Shown here piece after piece: positions 36,780-47,781 of a stretch of 64,000 nt of DNA. This DNA comes from Hexactinellida sp. DTS-2022 (Eukaryota; Porifera; Hexactinellida). A program made the position numbers and the translations under genes. Position 1 is the first letter of the stretch. The number at the start of each line of letters is the position of its first letter. The notes under the pieces are model-generated. The model had not been told where the DNA came from and searched no databases. It worked only from the letters and a program-made list of their open reading frames with translations. The stretch covers positions 2,295,643 to 2,359,642 of the forward strand of contig JAPNXP010000018.1 of the NCBI GenBank assembly GCA_028753945.1. The letters run 5' to 3'.

Positions 36780-37420
36780 AATTTACATGTATGGATACAG
36801 CATTAAATTCTACACATTTTGACAAATTACAAATGTTCAATTTGGCCTAGGTTTGTGCCATAATTGGGGTGCCAATCTACCTCTATTTCCTCACACTTCA
36901 GTTTCAGTAAAACTGTTAAATCAATTTCCATTGTTTCAACTTCTAATAATTATAGTGACTAGACTAGTTAAATCTTGCTCTATTGTTTCAACTTGCGAAG
37001 ATTATAATGATTCAATATAATCATTGTGAATTAAAGTTAACTAACTAACGCCAACTAAATTAAAAAAGCTATTTATTTAGATTTAATTAAATTAACTGTG
37101 TAATTCAATGTAAATTATAAATATTGCCGAAATAATTAACTACTAGTTGTATAAATAATTAAAACTTTATACAAAGGAATTAATGATTTCCATTAATAAC
37201 AAAGATTGTTTAGGATAGAAACAAACTTCCAATTTATCAATCGTCCTTTTTTTGGCTCGTGACCACTTGACAAATGGGCCTTAACACCTTGAGGCGTTGA
37301 TCACTTTACGAAAAATGCTAAAATTGTAGCTGTGCCGATAGCATTTCCTTTGTAGGCAATATCAATTAACCAGCCATGCTGTCGGTACAGCTACAATTTT
37401 TGATTTATGAGCTCAATACC
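36780..37420 (+). repeat. Diverged dispersed repeat unit with hairpin copy 10
   Basis: Unit landmarks: tttgtgccataattggggtg, cacacttcagtttcagtaa, ccttgaggcgttgatcac. The hairpin at 37318-37402 has arms ctaaaattgtagctgtgccg and cggtacagctacaattttt. Here gtagc/gctac replaces gcagc/gctgc in both arms. Confidence 0.65.
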
Positions 37421-37757
37421 ATATCATAAAAATCAATGTGATTTAATTATTTAATTTCTAATTTTGATCGAATTTTTTATACATACATAGTCATATAATT
37501 TTTCAGTACGCTCTCCAGCTACATTAATAAATGTGAAATGCTGAAAATAGAGCTGGAAGGAGAAAATTGTCAGATCGGATGTTCTTCACGACCGATATTT
37601 ACTAACTCTATTAATGAGATTATTCGTGTCCGAGAAAAGGAGCATATATCCGATATGTTCATATTACTAGTGTCCATTATATTACTTAACTATATAAATT
37701 TCAATAATTTAGTTCAGTGAGAACATACTTGTTCTAACTTATCTTAGCCTGACTTAC

Positions 37758-37979
37758 TCTGTCTCGTCCTATGAAAAGGAGTTGCTTCATATTTCACGAG
37801 TTTGTAGTCTTTGTACTTCCAAGTGTTTATCACTTGACAGAGAATTTTCTCCAGTCTTCCCTCTACCATAGCAGACGCATGTATGTGTCTGATAAGCTCC
37901 TTATGATTGAGGATGTTCTGAGATATAAGAAAGTTGATATTACAAGTATCTCCACTTGAAGGATACACACGTCCAAGAG
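37758..37979 (-). CDS. Dynein heavy chain, linker exon (E..LEKIL..W block)
   Basis: Fourth exon, 222 nt, between acceptor ..catttttag and consensus donor gtaagt. It enters with two bases that complete the split codon left by the 53.3 kb exon and leaves in phase 1. Readable landmarks are NILNHKELIRHIHASA followed by VEGRLEKILCQVINTW and YKLVKYE. They correspond to the dynein pattern LL.H...I..I...A..E..LEKAL..M...W....F...PY. A second AG at 37918-37919 would give a shorter phase-0 exon that does not fit the upstream phase, so the upstream acceptor is preferred. The PFHRTRQ stretch replaces the usual short ETGT turn. Flanking introns are 15.3 kb and 12.0 kb. Confidence 0.85.
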
Positions 37980-38339
37980 CTAAAAATGATTACTCTTTAA
38001 AACGTACAAGTAACCAAGTATTATACTAGGTATATATAGATCTGCCTACATTACACCAATTGTTTTCAATACGACCCAGTCGGTCTCGGTACTCGCGACG
38101 GATCATTGTCCTATTGTAATATCAGTGTTTAAAACACGCACAATAGCTACATTGAAAATATATTACACTAACCGGCAAAAAGTATTTTTATAATAACAGC
38201 AATAATTTGCAAACATAAATTAAAGCATATAGCAACATAATAACATTAGTAGATGCTTCAATATGGCTATTTACATAAAAGGACATGTATCTATACAATT
38301 AAAACACAAGGGTGGGTGTGTTTATATATTTGTTTGTAT

Positions 38340-38800
38340 GTTCCGAGTTGATTGAAGAAACTGGACGGTTTCCAAATGTGACTTTCGGCAAATAGGGATA
38401 ACTTTTGTCACCCGCCAACAAGTTGAGGTTTCTACTAAAAATTTCTCACACCTCGACAAGTTATGACGACAATGTCACATTTCGAGAACCCTGAAAATTC
38501 ACTTAATCGAACAAAATTCGCGCCCACGAAGAGATAAAAATATGAAAATTTAATAGAATATGCACATTAATGATGCGGACACTTTGGTCACACCAGATTG
38601 CCAATATGATAACTTATTATCGCATGATGACGTAATCATAAAAATTTCACATTGTAAATTGGCCATTTTTATTTCTATTTACGCATTATAATCAAGGTTT
38701 CGAAGTATATAGATCACACACCAACCGCTTCGCGGTTGGTGTGTGGTTGTCATCTGCCGCGAAGCGACCTAGCAAGCGAAGCGCGAAAGTAGTATAATAT
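38340..38800 (+). repeat. Half copy of the giant foldback family
   Basis: Matches one arm of 28122-29189: gttgaggtttctactaaaaa, tcacacctcgacaagttatg, gatgcggacactttggtcac, and the accaaccgcttcgcggttgg palindrome near 38725. The other arm is missing. Confidence 0.7.
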
Positions 38801-38875
38801 AATAGCAAGATTTTTGAATTAAGATTTTTATGGGGGTGTTAATCTCATCAACTCTATAATTAGCTAATTAAATAT

Positions 38876-40844
38876 GGGAAACGGACAATTCGTCCCTTGG
38901 ACACTTCGTCCTCGGACATTTCGTACCGGACACTTCTTCCACGGACTTTTCGTCCCTTGGACTTTTCGTCCCTTGGACTTTTCGTCCCTTGGACACTTCG
39001 TCCCCGAAAATTTCTAATATGAAAAATAGTACAGTAAAAGAATGATAATTTATTGTGAGTGCAGTAAAATAATATACGTAGTATTATAAATAAGAGTAGG
39101 AATATGATGTGAGATTAGAATTCGAAATTATGTGCTATTCCTCTTAAAAATGTAAGAATTTCTCTATTATGATAATCTTCAACCAGTGTCAAGATTCGTG
39201 TATTTCTTGATTCACTGTGTTTTGATGTTTTTGAAAGTTCTCCCGTTTCCCATTTAACTAGATGGGCCTCCTGTAGTGATTGCTCACGCTGCAGATGTAT
39301 TAAAAGTTTAATAAAACTTGGATGTGAACAATTAATTCCTGATGCAAAGCCGTTATGCCAGCCTTCTACTGAATTGTTGGTTCGGAATAGTTTAGATCTC
39401 ACTCGTGTATGCATATTCCAAATTCGAATTGGAAAGGGTGGTACTCGTCTGCTTTGATCTGCAAGTATCTTACCAATATAATTGGCCTCAAAATATTCAG
39501 CAATCTCTTTAGCTGATTGCGGAAAGTCACCCATTAGTATTGTAAAACAGTCGATAACATCATGCTCAGGTGCAAAAGCTAGACTCGGTAGCATTTTCAT
39601 CCTGATTGCAAACTCTTGATCTTGGAGATATTGGATTGTCAGCCCTTTGGACTGAATTTGACGATAAATACTTTGCTTCAAATGAAAAAAAACATCCAGA
39701 AACAACAGCTATGAAATTTTCTTCTAAGGAGTTAAGTGAAGCTTTTTCAAAATCTACCATAATATGTGACGGATTTAAGCCAGGTTCGATTTCTATCAAT
39801 TTTTTAAATAGGTTGTCGTATGTTGCTTGGCGCTTATTTGTCATCAGTGCGTAGACACAGGGGATGATGTATCCGTCTTTCTCACAATGAATTGTGTATA
39901 ATTGAAAAAATTGACAGGGTACAACTTTAAAAGTACCATCTGCATACCAGCTGCTTGATTCACGCAAAAGCGACAGCATTTGACGAGTCCCAAATACTAG
40001 AAGTCTGTTAGTATCGTTAATTTCTGAATCATATAATAAAAACGGTTCCCCTTTTATATTAAATTTATATTTTTCAGGGAGTATAATTTGATCAGCCGGT
40101 GCTGAATTATCGAACTTTTCTGCACAAGATCTTTGGCGACGAATTGTACGTTTTATAGAATCAAACTTAGGTAGTGCAGCTATACTTGGATTAGTCATTA
40201 ATCCTAATCCATTAGCAAGTATGGACCTAGGAGTGTCTTCAGAATTTAAAGCACGATCTTTCATTTTAGTGATGCCTTTTATCATTTCGACTCGCATAGG
40301 TTCTGGACCGTGAGTATGGGATAAATTGATGTCAGATTTGTTTGGAGGATTTATCACAACTCCATCTTTTGTGGCAAGGCGGGCTTTGAAGATTGCACGT
40401 TTTTCGCAGATCCAATGTAAGTGGGGATGACAAGACCTTTTTAGAGTGTATAAAAAACCGTCAATGCAAGCCTTTTCTTTGCCTTTACTCGATTTTAAAA
40501 TTTCAATTACAATATCTGGATCTGGAGTGGTCATGGGATTTGTAGAATAAATAAATTTTCACCATTATACCACTCTATATATACTGTATCCACATAAAGT
40601 ACTGTCCTTTGATACTTCAGATGGAAACCATCAGGAGACATTCCAAAGAAATAACAATAACCTGCTAACAACAACAATAAGTGCAATAGAATAACTGTTA
40701 AATAACACACATTATGAGATAAAATGTGTAAAGGACGAAATGTCCGAGGGACGAAACGTCCAAAGGACTAAATGTCCAGGGACGAAATGTCCGGGGACGA
40801 AATGTCCGAGGACGAAGTGTCCGGGGACGAAATGTCCGCCATTC
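38876..40844 (-). mobile_element. MULE transposon, word-array ends, 9-bp duplication
   Basis: Flanked by exact ATTAAATAT copies (38867-38875, 40845-40853), the 9-bp duplication typical of Mutator-like elements. The ends (38882-39005 and 40728-40836) are not one long inverted repeat but arrays of ~13-16-bp words, ggacacttcgtcc / ggacgaaatgtcc, opposite in orientation at the two ends. A MULE transposase lies between on the minus strand. Total length is 1969 bp. Confidence 0.92.
39115..40534 (-). pseudogene. MULE transposase with FLYWCH-like finger, one frameshift
   Basis: Two overlapping frames make one protein. The N-terminus has a FLYWCH/WRKY-GCM1-like zinc-finger region (GFLYTLKRSCHPHLHWICEK ... 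LSHTHGP) but lacks the usual second Cys. The catalytic domain has SSWYADGTFKVVP (first Asp), YALMTNKRQATYDNLF, IMVDFEKASLNS (second Asp) and, in the second frame, TNNSVEGWHNGFASG (Glu), the D-D-E set of MULE transposases. The frame changes near 39690, at a run of eight A on the plus strand (eight T in the gene), so one single-base slip explains the break. The rest is intact, implying recent activity, or a sequencing error at the homopolymer. Confidence 0.88.
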
Positions 40845-41066
40845 ATTAAATATATAATTTCTGATCATTAAAATACAATGAAATTTATGCAGATTTGAAT
40901 ACCACATGGTCGAAAAAGTGAATTATTTCAAATCATTATGATTATTTTTTAGTTAGATACAACCCCATCCCAGTTGTGCCACAAGTGGCACGTGGGAGAG
41001 ACACTTCTGCCACTTCATGGATATTGGCTAAAATGACTTGAAATCACAATATTTTTAATTTATACA

Positions 41067-41616
41067 TACACTAACCGGCCAAAAGTATTTGAACAGCAAT
41101 AATTTGTATTCAGACATTTGAGTTTATACCAGCATTATAACAATAGTAGATTCTACAAAATGGCTATTTACATGAAACAATATTTAAAGTATATTAAAAA
41201 AGCAAAATTTTCGAATATTTGCATTTTTATGGGGGCGTTAAACTCATTAAATAATTTATTTTCGATAATAAAGATGCAATGTTAATATATTAATTCTGAT
41301 AGCAGATTTGAATTCCACATAGTTAAATTACTCTAAGTGCATAATTTCAAATCAATCCGAATATTTTCTACTATGATACAGCCACATTTCCATTTGTGCC
41401 ACTTATGCCACAAGTGGCATGTGGCAGAAACACTTATGCCACTTCGTGAATATTTTCTAAATTTAATTGAAATCACAATATTTTCATATGTATATCTATA
41501 ATTAGTTGTTTATAGTCATTTCAGAGTAGTTTAGATAGCCGTTAATAAGTTACCGGGTGAATATTGTGTGTGCATTAAAATCCCTATTGTTCAAATACTT
41601 TTGGCTGGTCAGTGTA
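41067..41616. mobile_element. Tc1-like nonautonomous element (~550 bp)
   Basis: Ends TACACTAACCGGCCAAAAGT and the complement of TACACTGACCAGCCAAAAGT, with TA at the boundary, resembling Tc1 termini. The right ~100 bp is duplicated at 41617-41725. Related left ends occur at 38163, 11141 and 12354. The interior shares a diverged segment with 40850-41060 (tgccacaagtggca blocks). Confidence 0.7.
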
Positions 41617-42772
41617 TAATAAGATATTTATAGTCATTTCAGAGTATTTTAAATAGACATTAATAAGTTGCCAGGGTATTATGTGTTTGTAATAAAATTC
41701 CCATTGTTCAAATAGATTTGGCTAGTTAGTGTATATATAATGTGATTTTTCAGCGAATTGAATCATCAAACATCACACTTTACGATTAAGCAGGTTAGGG
41801 CTTAATTTTAATATACACTTCGTTCTAGAAAGTGGTGAAATTTAGGGAGTGATTTAACTAAAACTGTATGAGTTGCTTCTGGCACGTAGTCATTCCAAGT
41901 GATGCTGGATAATCAAACTGACTAACCGAATTTCATAGTACGAGTTCTTCGGTATCGGTTGTTTCGCGATTGATCACTCCTCACAAATACCGCTTTGTAG
42001 CTTTGTTTATCCGTATTAATAATATGCGACGTAGTTAAAGGGCGCCAAGTGATTTTAGTCTTTCATAATAAATAAGTTAATAGTAGGACCATGGCCTACT
42101 ATATTATACGGCTAGATAAGTCAAGTATTTGCTCATTTCATTTCCAGGCCAGTGTTTACTTTCTAATTGCTCGTAAAATGAATTACTTATTGTCATGGAA
42201 TAACTAAACTTAGGTTTTCAAATACGCTAGAAACATCTAAAATACTTTTGAGAATGATTTCACATCGAATTTAAACACAATGACGTAATCAAATATACAT
42301 ACCCTGTAACAAAATATATGGAAATTATTACTCTTTACTCTTAAAATAAATCAAAAAATAAGAAAATGAGTATTTTTATATTTTTCTATTTGGAACAAGA
42401 AATACAAGGATTACAAGTACGTAATGGGAGAAGGTACACAGTAGGTTTTCTGGCGTTTGTTGGATTTAAAGCGGTATCCTGATCTTTACGGCGGGTTTCA
42501 CAGATCTGCTTCCTTCCTCTTGTACTATTAAATTTAACACAAGATATTTGGACAGATCACAAATTGCTATGGACAATTGACTATATGCCAAATGGATACT
42601 GGAATTAATAAAGTACTCATTTTCTAATTTTTTGATTTACTTTAATAGTATAGAGTCATACGAAGTTTTTAGCGAATGTAAATTATAGTAGTTTAGAGAG
42701 ATTGCTATGTGTATTAAAGATTTCATTAGGAAATCCACAAATAAGTTAAATGACATATAAGATAAGTTAATG

Positions 42773-42930
42773 CAGGCTTTCATCCAAGGAATCTTTTCTG
42801 CGCGCTTAGATATAAATACTTAATTTGTATTACATCTATAGGAGTATATCTCGATTTTGGCGTGGATCGACAAGTTTCCTTTCAAAATGATGCGCCTGGA
42901 GACGCGTCGCAGACGCCTGAATAAAATCCT
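42773..42930. mobile_element. MITE with CAGGNTTTCATC ends, copy 1
   Basis: Starts caggctttcatccaaggaat with ttttctgcgcgc after it, and ends near ctgaataaaatcctg. A second copy is at 62771-62952, sharing aatttgtattaca and the gcgcctggagacgcgtc-type block. Confidence 0.55.
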
Positions 42931-43717
42931 GTCCGTTATCGAAAGGAATTTTGAATGGCGCTATCCAGAGATGGGGCCAGGTAGGACCTGTTCCCCACCT
43001 GAATTTGAGCGTGCTCCACCTCATGACCCTCCCCAGGTGGGATCCAGATTTAAAATTAATGTTGTGTGCCCCACCTGTGTGGCGCCGCACTAGCGCCGTC
43101 ACTGAAACTATTCAAAATGATGCATCTATAATCTAATAATGTAGATTTAAACATTCGATATTTATTTCACTAAGAATTATATTTTAGTTTTTTTAAGAAT
43201 CCATTATAATCAACCATAATTAATGATCGTAGAAAATTAACTAAAAAGTAGAATGTCCCAGGAAATACTAGTATATTACCCTCAATATTATGAGGATAAG
43301 TGGTTACAGAGTGTAAAGATCACAAGCACAAATAAACTTGAGAGCCATAAATCAATTTTCTAGAATGTTTTCCCATTTAACTCACTAAATTCCCTCCCGA
43401 GTGTTAAATAATTAGACTCATGACATTTCAAAGACTTTCTGATACTAAGTTTGGTATGCTAATTGGTGATTTTGGGTTAGGTTTGAATATGTAGATAAAT
43501 TTAGGGTGTACCACCGGATTAGGGAATCTCTGCTCTGCCCCGGCCGGGTCCGGATTTCCGGCTGAAGTTGCACTGTCAGAATAAAATTGTTAGAATAGCA
43601 ATTAGATATGATGACGTATAAATTACGTTAATTTTAGGAATGGCGTTTTGTACTTCTATTCTTAAGGATACTGAAACAATAGATACATTGATATGTATTC
43701 AATTACAATTATATATA

Positions 43718-43812
43718 CCTTATTATAGGAAATTAACGCGCCATGCTATTAACGCGAATTGGAGCAATTCGCGTTAATGTCATGGCGCGTTAATTTCCTA
43801 TAATAAGGTATA
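43718..43812. repeat. Near-perfect palindrome (~95 bp), copy 1
   Basis: taccttattataggaaatta ... gcgaattggagcaattcgc ... ttaatttcctataataaggta: a hairpin with a very small loop, TA at both ends. A second copy is at 44063-44168 with the same centre. Confidence 0.85.
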
Positions 43813-43870
43813 CTCCCGAGTATATAATGTCCTAGTCTAATTATACTCCTGGGTATATTATGTCCTAGCC

Positions 43871-44017
43871 CAGTGGTTCCCAACCTGGGGTCCACGGATG
43901 GCTGTAGAGGGTCCACGGATGGCTGTAGAGGGTCCACGGGATGTATTACGGTCAATGGTAGGGGGTCCACAGAAAGTCTATAAGGGGTCCACGGTTGAAA
44001 AAGGTTGGGAATCGCTG
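43871..44017. mobile_element. hAT-like MITE (147 bp) with internal 20-bp repeat, exact 8-bp duplication
   Basis: Ends CAGTGGTTCCCAACCTGGGG and the complement of CAGCGATTCCCAACCT. Flanked by TCCTAGCC on both sides (43863-43870, 44018-44025). The interior repeats ggtccacggatggctgtaga. The terminal type CAGTGGTTCCCAACCT is classic for hAT. Confidence 0.9.
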
Positions 44018-44062
44018 TCCTAGCCTAATTATACTCCCGGATATATTATGTCTTAGTCTAAT

Positions 44063-44168
44063 GACCTTATTATAGGAAATTAACCCGCCATGAAATTAAT
44101 ACGATGGAAATTAACGCGAATTGGAGCAATTCGCGTTAATTTCATGGCGCGTTAATTTCCTATAATAA
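44063..44168. repeat. Near-perfect palindrome, copy 2
   Basis: Same centre (gcgaattggagcaattcgcg) and ends as 43718-43812, with a short extra segment (gaaattaatacgatg) in the left arm that has no partner. Confidence 0.8.
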
Positions 44169-44279
44169 GTACAGTATATATATATATATATCAAGGAGAG
44201 CAAATGATTTTATAGGAATAGTTTAATAGATGGTGTATAACAAGAAATAATTTCGATTAGGGCACATCAGTAATAATTA

Positions 44280-46456
44280 TTACTGAGGTGACTCGAAGGT
44301 AGAAGTTGAGCGTCCTGATCGCAAACTCTGCGGGGTCTGAAAAGATTTGTAAAAATGTTCGGTGTCTTGGGTGAAAGATACGTTTGGATGGGATTCCTGG
44401 AGACGTACCAGAGTACGTGTTTCTGGTTCGGTGCTGGTGCGAGTGGAAATAGTGTAATGGGGGGAAAGGAGGAGAAGAATTTGCCAGGAGAGGTCTGGAT
44501 GTTTGGCAAGGACGCGGTGTTTGAGAAAGCGGTAGTTATGGCTTAGTTGGTTTAGGGTGTGGGATGTAGCGCCAGTTTGTCCGATATATACTAAGGGATG
44601 TTGGGAGCGAAAATTGCATAAATGCATCGATACATTAAGTACAGGATAATGGAGTGGTGCAGGTGGGTCTCAAAGAAAATGTGATACGCTTGACAAACAT
44701 CACAGCGATCTGGGCATTCAGTGTATTGGGAGAGAGCAGTGAGATTATGGTAGGACTGAAGGGCCTTCAAGGGAGCCATAGGAATTATAGGGATAAGGCG
44801 AAAGGGTCGAAGTTGGAAGGGGCGCAATCGGTTGAGGGTCGGTCGAGTAACTGAATAAGCATAATTTATGGTGTCGATGGCAGGAGGTGGAGTTTTGATG
44901 GATTTAGTGGGAAAGTAGCAGAGTAGGGCGATTTCGGAAATTATATCCAGAGCATCGCGACCAAAAATACGGAGATTTCCAAAAAGTGGGAAAGGGAGGT
45001 AAATAGGCGATAATTGGATTGCTAGAAAAGGAAGCAAGACGGTGGACGGTGGATAGGTAGGACTTAGCTACCATACGGCGGTGGTGGTGGTGGAGTGGGG
45101 GTGTAATGGCACCGCTGTGCGTACTTGGAAGGGATTGGGGCAGAATTTGCGGAGGGTAGAGTGATACCCAGCGTCTGAAAAGGTCTTGAAGGGTTCCTCT
45201 GTTAAGACAAATGGGTCAAAGATTGGTAGCATAGGCTCGGAAGGGTGGGTAGTGTAGAGGTTGTAAAAATACAGGCTGAGGCAGACGGGTTTGGCGATCT
45301 CAAGGCAAGTGTCTAGTTGGTAAGCAGTTACGATGCGAGCAATTTCCGGGGCAAGTGGTAGGCGGATTGGGATGCCAATAGGGCCAAGGTGATAGTATTA
45401 TTTCCTGATACGAGAAATTGAAGGAGAGTAGGGCGGTGAGTATCTTGAGGTCGTCAGGTTTGTTGGGGAAGTAGTGGAGAAAGGCTTCAAAGACCAAGGT
45501 GTGGGGGTTGAATGGGTAAAATGCCTTGATGTTATAATGATAAACGGCAGGGGAAGGGCCATACAGTGACAGTTGGGTGATTACGTCAGAGACGTCGGCG
45601 GCGAGGCAGGGATGTTGTAGGATAATAGGTGTTAACAGGGAGCGCAGGGCATTGGAAGCAAGGGTTGTGACAGATGAGGAGTGATTCGCGATGGGACGGA
45701 CAAAGGGGGAGATGGAGTAGGGGTCGAAAGAGGAAATGTTAGTAAAAAGAGTTGGTGTAGAGGGAAAGTTAGGCTTGTGAACTTTAACTTTCATCTGTTA
45801 CATGGGCTTTTATGTTGGGGTAGTAGGAGAATAATAGTTTACGGAGTGTGGTGACTCGTTTAAAATACCAAGAAGGGGGTACCTGTCTGTGTTGGAGGAG
45901 AAAGGTCGAGTAAAGTACTTGTAACTCAGTATCTGAAAGGAGAACGAGTCCCGAGGAGTGTTCGGTAGAAAGAATGCGGAGAGTGTGTAGTTTCATAAGT
46001 GTTTTGAAGGAAGTTAGGAGTAGGTTTTATGTGTGGAGCGGTGTGAATTAGGAAGCGGGAAGCGAGTAAGGGGAGGGGAGTTAAGGTCCAAGTCTAGGAT
46101 GGATTGGAAGTGAGTGAGAAAAGGATTGGAGTGAGGTGGGACGGGGACTTGGAAACTCATTCCATAGGTCATGAGTTGTTGCAGTCTAAGGGTTACAACA
46201 TGGGGTAAGGAGTTGCTATAAAGCACTAATGGCGGGATAGCACGGAAAGTAGAAAGAGGGGCAAGTTCGGGCGGTTCTCGAATAACTTTGCACGGGTGGT
46301 TGGGAAAGTGTCAAAATGGTGTCGGAGGGAGCGTAGGGCAGGGGTGGGGAGATGCTCACAGAGCGAACAAAAGTAAACCGGTGCTTTTGGGACAATTTTA
46401 TGATCTTGGGACAAAAACCTTACTCTTGGGACAGTTTTACATATACTAGTTAACAT
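44280..46456 (-). pseudogene. Penelope-like retroelement: RT and GIY-YIG remains
   Basis: GC-richer than its surroundings, with broken minus-strand frames in the order expected of Penelope-like elements. The reverse transcriptase part (45794-45300) has SPFVRPIANHSSSVTTLASN, CLAADVSDVI and YHYNIKAFYPFNPHTLVFEA, which aligns with the RT motif D(I/V)..FY..IP but with Tyr/Asn in place of the first catalytic Asp. Then ECPDRCDVC (near 44705) and HPLVYIGQTGATSHTL (44627-44550), the GIY-YIG endonuclease start (LVYIGQTG) with its preceding Cys pair. Frames 46456-46226 and 45996-45784 are probable N-terminal pieces. Several frameshifts; dead. Confidence is higher for the GIY-YIG end than for the RT. 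Confidence 0.68.
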
Positions 46457-46504
46457 TATTTAATTTGGGATATTTCAAAATTTTAAATGATGAAGGGATA
46501 CAAA

Positions 46505-46745
46505 CAATGGAAAATGAGTTAAGAAAGTATATTGAAAAACTATTAATTGATGGAGAGATATTTGAGAAGAAAATATTATTAAATTGCTACGATAATTGAC
46601 CCCAAATTTAAAACTTTTTGGCATCACAAGGATATCAAAATTTTGGAGATGAAGAAAACAGATTTAGAACTTGAAGATAGATTGCTTACGAAAGTAAGGA
46701 ATAATTTGTTATCTGAAGTTAGAAGCTGTGGCCCCGTCAAGTAGA
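46505..46745 (+). pseudogene. hAT-type transposase fragment
   Basis: Short plus-strand pieces: MENELRKYIEKLLIDGE, then after a break ATIIDPKFKTFWHHKDI, similar to the LDPRFK motif in the C-terminal half of hAT transposases, followed by a Lys/Glu-rich helix. It ends before the long-TIR element at 46873. Too short to assign further. Confidence 0.45.
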
Positions 46746-47040
46746 ACTTTTTGATTAGACTCAAAAACACGGAAGATAACAATTTATATTTCGCTAATAC
46801 AAATGACTCACTTTATCAAGGTTGATCTAAATCCAAGGTCCACTAATAGAAATTACCCAACCTAACACGTGACACGGGTGTAATTTCCTTACGAAAAAAA
46901 TGAAAAAATTATCAACGCAAAAGATTTACTGGACTATGTAATGCAATGTTCAGTATTTAAGAATATGCAATTTACTAACCTCTGTGACGTCAGGGAAAAG
47001 ATTATCAATAAATTTTAATTTATGACACATTTTATTAGTA

Positions 47041-47319
47041 CCGTATTTCCTTGAATAGTAGCCCCCCCCCTCGAATAATCGCCCCCCTTGAATAATCACC
47101 CCCCTTGAATAATCACCCCCCCAAAATAGGTCCTAATTATTTTTTGACACCGCCTAGAATAACCGTTGATATCAAATAATCGCCTCCCTACAATTATTGA
47201 CTCTCTCAAATGATTATATTCCACAAATATTCGCCATTCTCGAAAATCATAACATTTTCTTGGGCCTAAATGGGACTTGAAATCAATAATCGCCCCGGCT
47301 ACTATTCAAGGCAATACGG
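47041..47319. mobile_element. MITE (279 bp) with CCGTATTTCC ends, TA duplication
   Basis: Starts CCGTATTTCCTTGAATAGTA and ends with the complement (tactattcaaggcaatacgg), TA on both sides. The interior repeats aataatcgcccccc. Inserted in the left arm of the long-TIR transposon; a longer relative is at 50054-51304. Confidence 0.85.
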
Positions 47320-47781
47320 TATATAGTTTGGCAAACTAGCCAAAAAATGCTAATTAGTAATCAGACATGGGGGTTTTAAACTTTATTATATCGATAATAA
47401 ATAAGGTGTCAATTACTGAATACATTTATTCCTATCTAACATATCACTTCAGAAATATCCCATCTCATTTCTCAATGTCGGACGTATTTTGAACGTCACC
47501 CTCTTTATTTTATTTTTTCCGATATCACAGGAATAGTTACTATAGATCATTAACTGTAATATTCAATGCATTATTATTGAAAAAAATGTCGTTTCCTATG
47601 TGATTATGATAATTATTGAAGTATCTGATAAAAATGTTGTTTTATATATTATTTCGTATAATATCAATCCATCATACCCCAAATGTAAAATAAGTTTTAA
47701 CAGCGTTCTAAAAAATATAATAATGATTACAATGTAATTCAGATAAAGTAGTAAGTATGGTTGGTTTATGCGACTATTTAA

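Noticed and set aside
37758-37917. Shorter version of the 37.8 kb dynein exon using the acceptor at 37918-37919
   Set aside because: It would start in phase 0 while the upstream exon ends in phase 1, and it drops residues that fit the family spacing.
42836-43136. Overlapping 60-90-codon frames on both strands
   Set aside because: They arise from a GC-richer MITE and adjacent C/G-rich words; no family motif.
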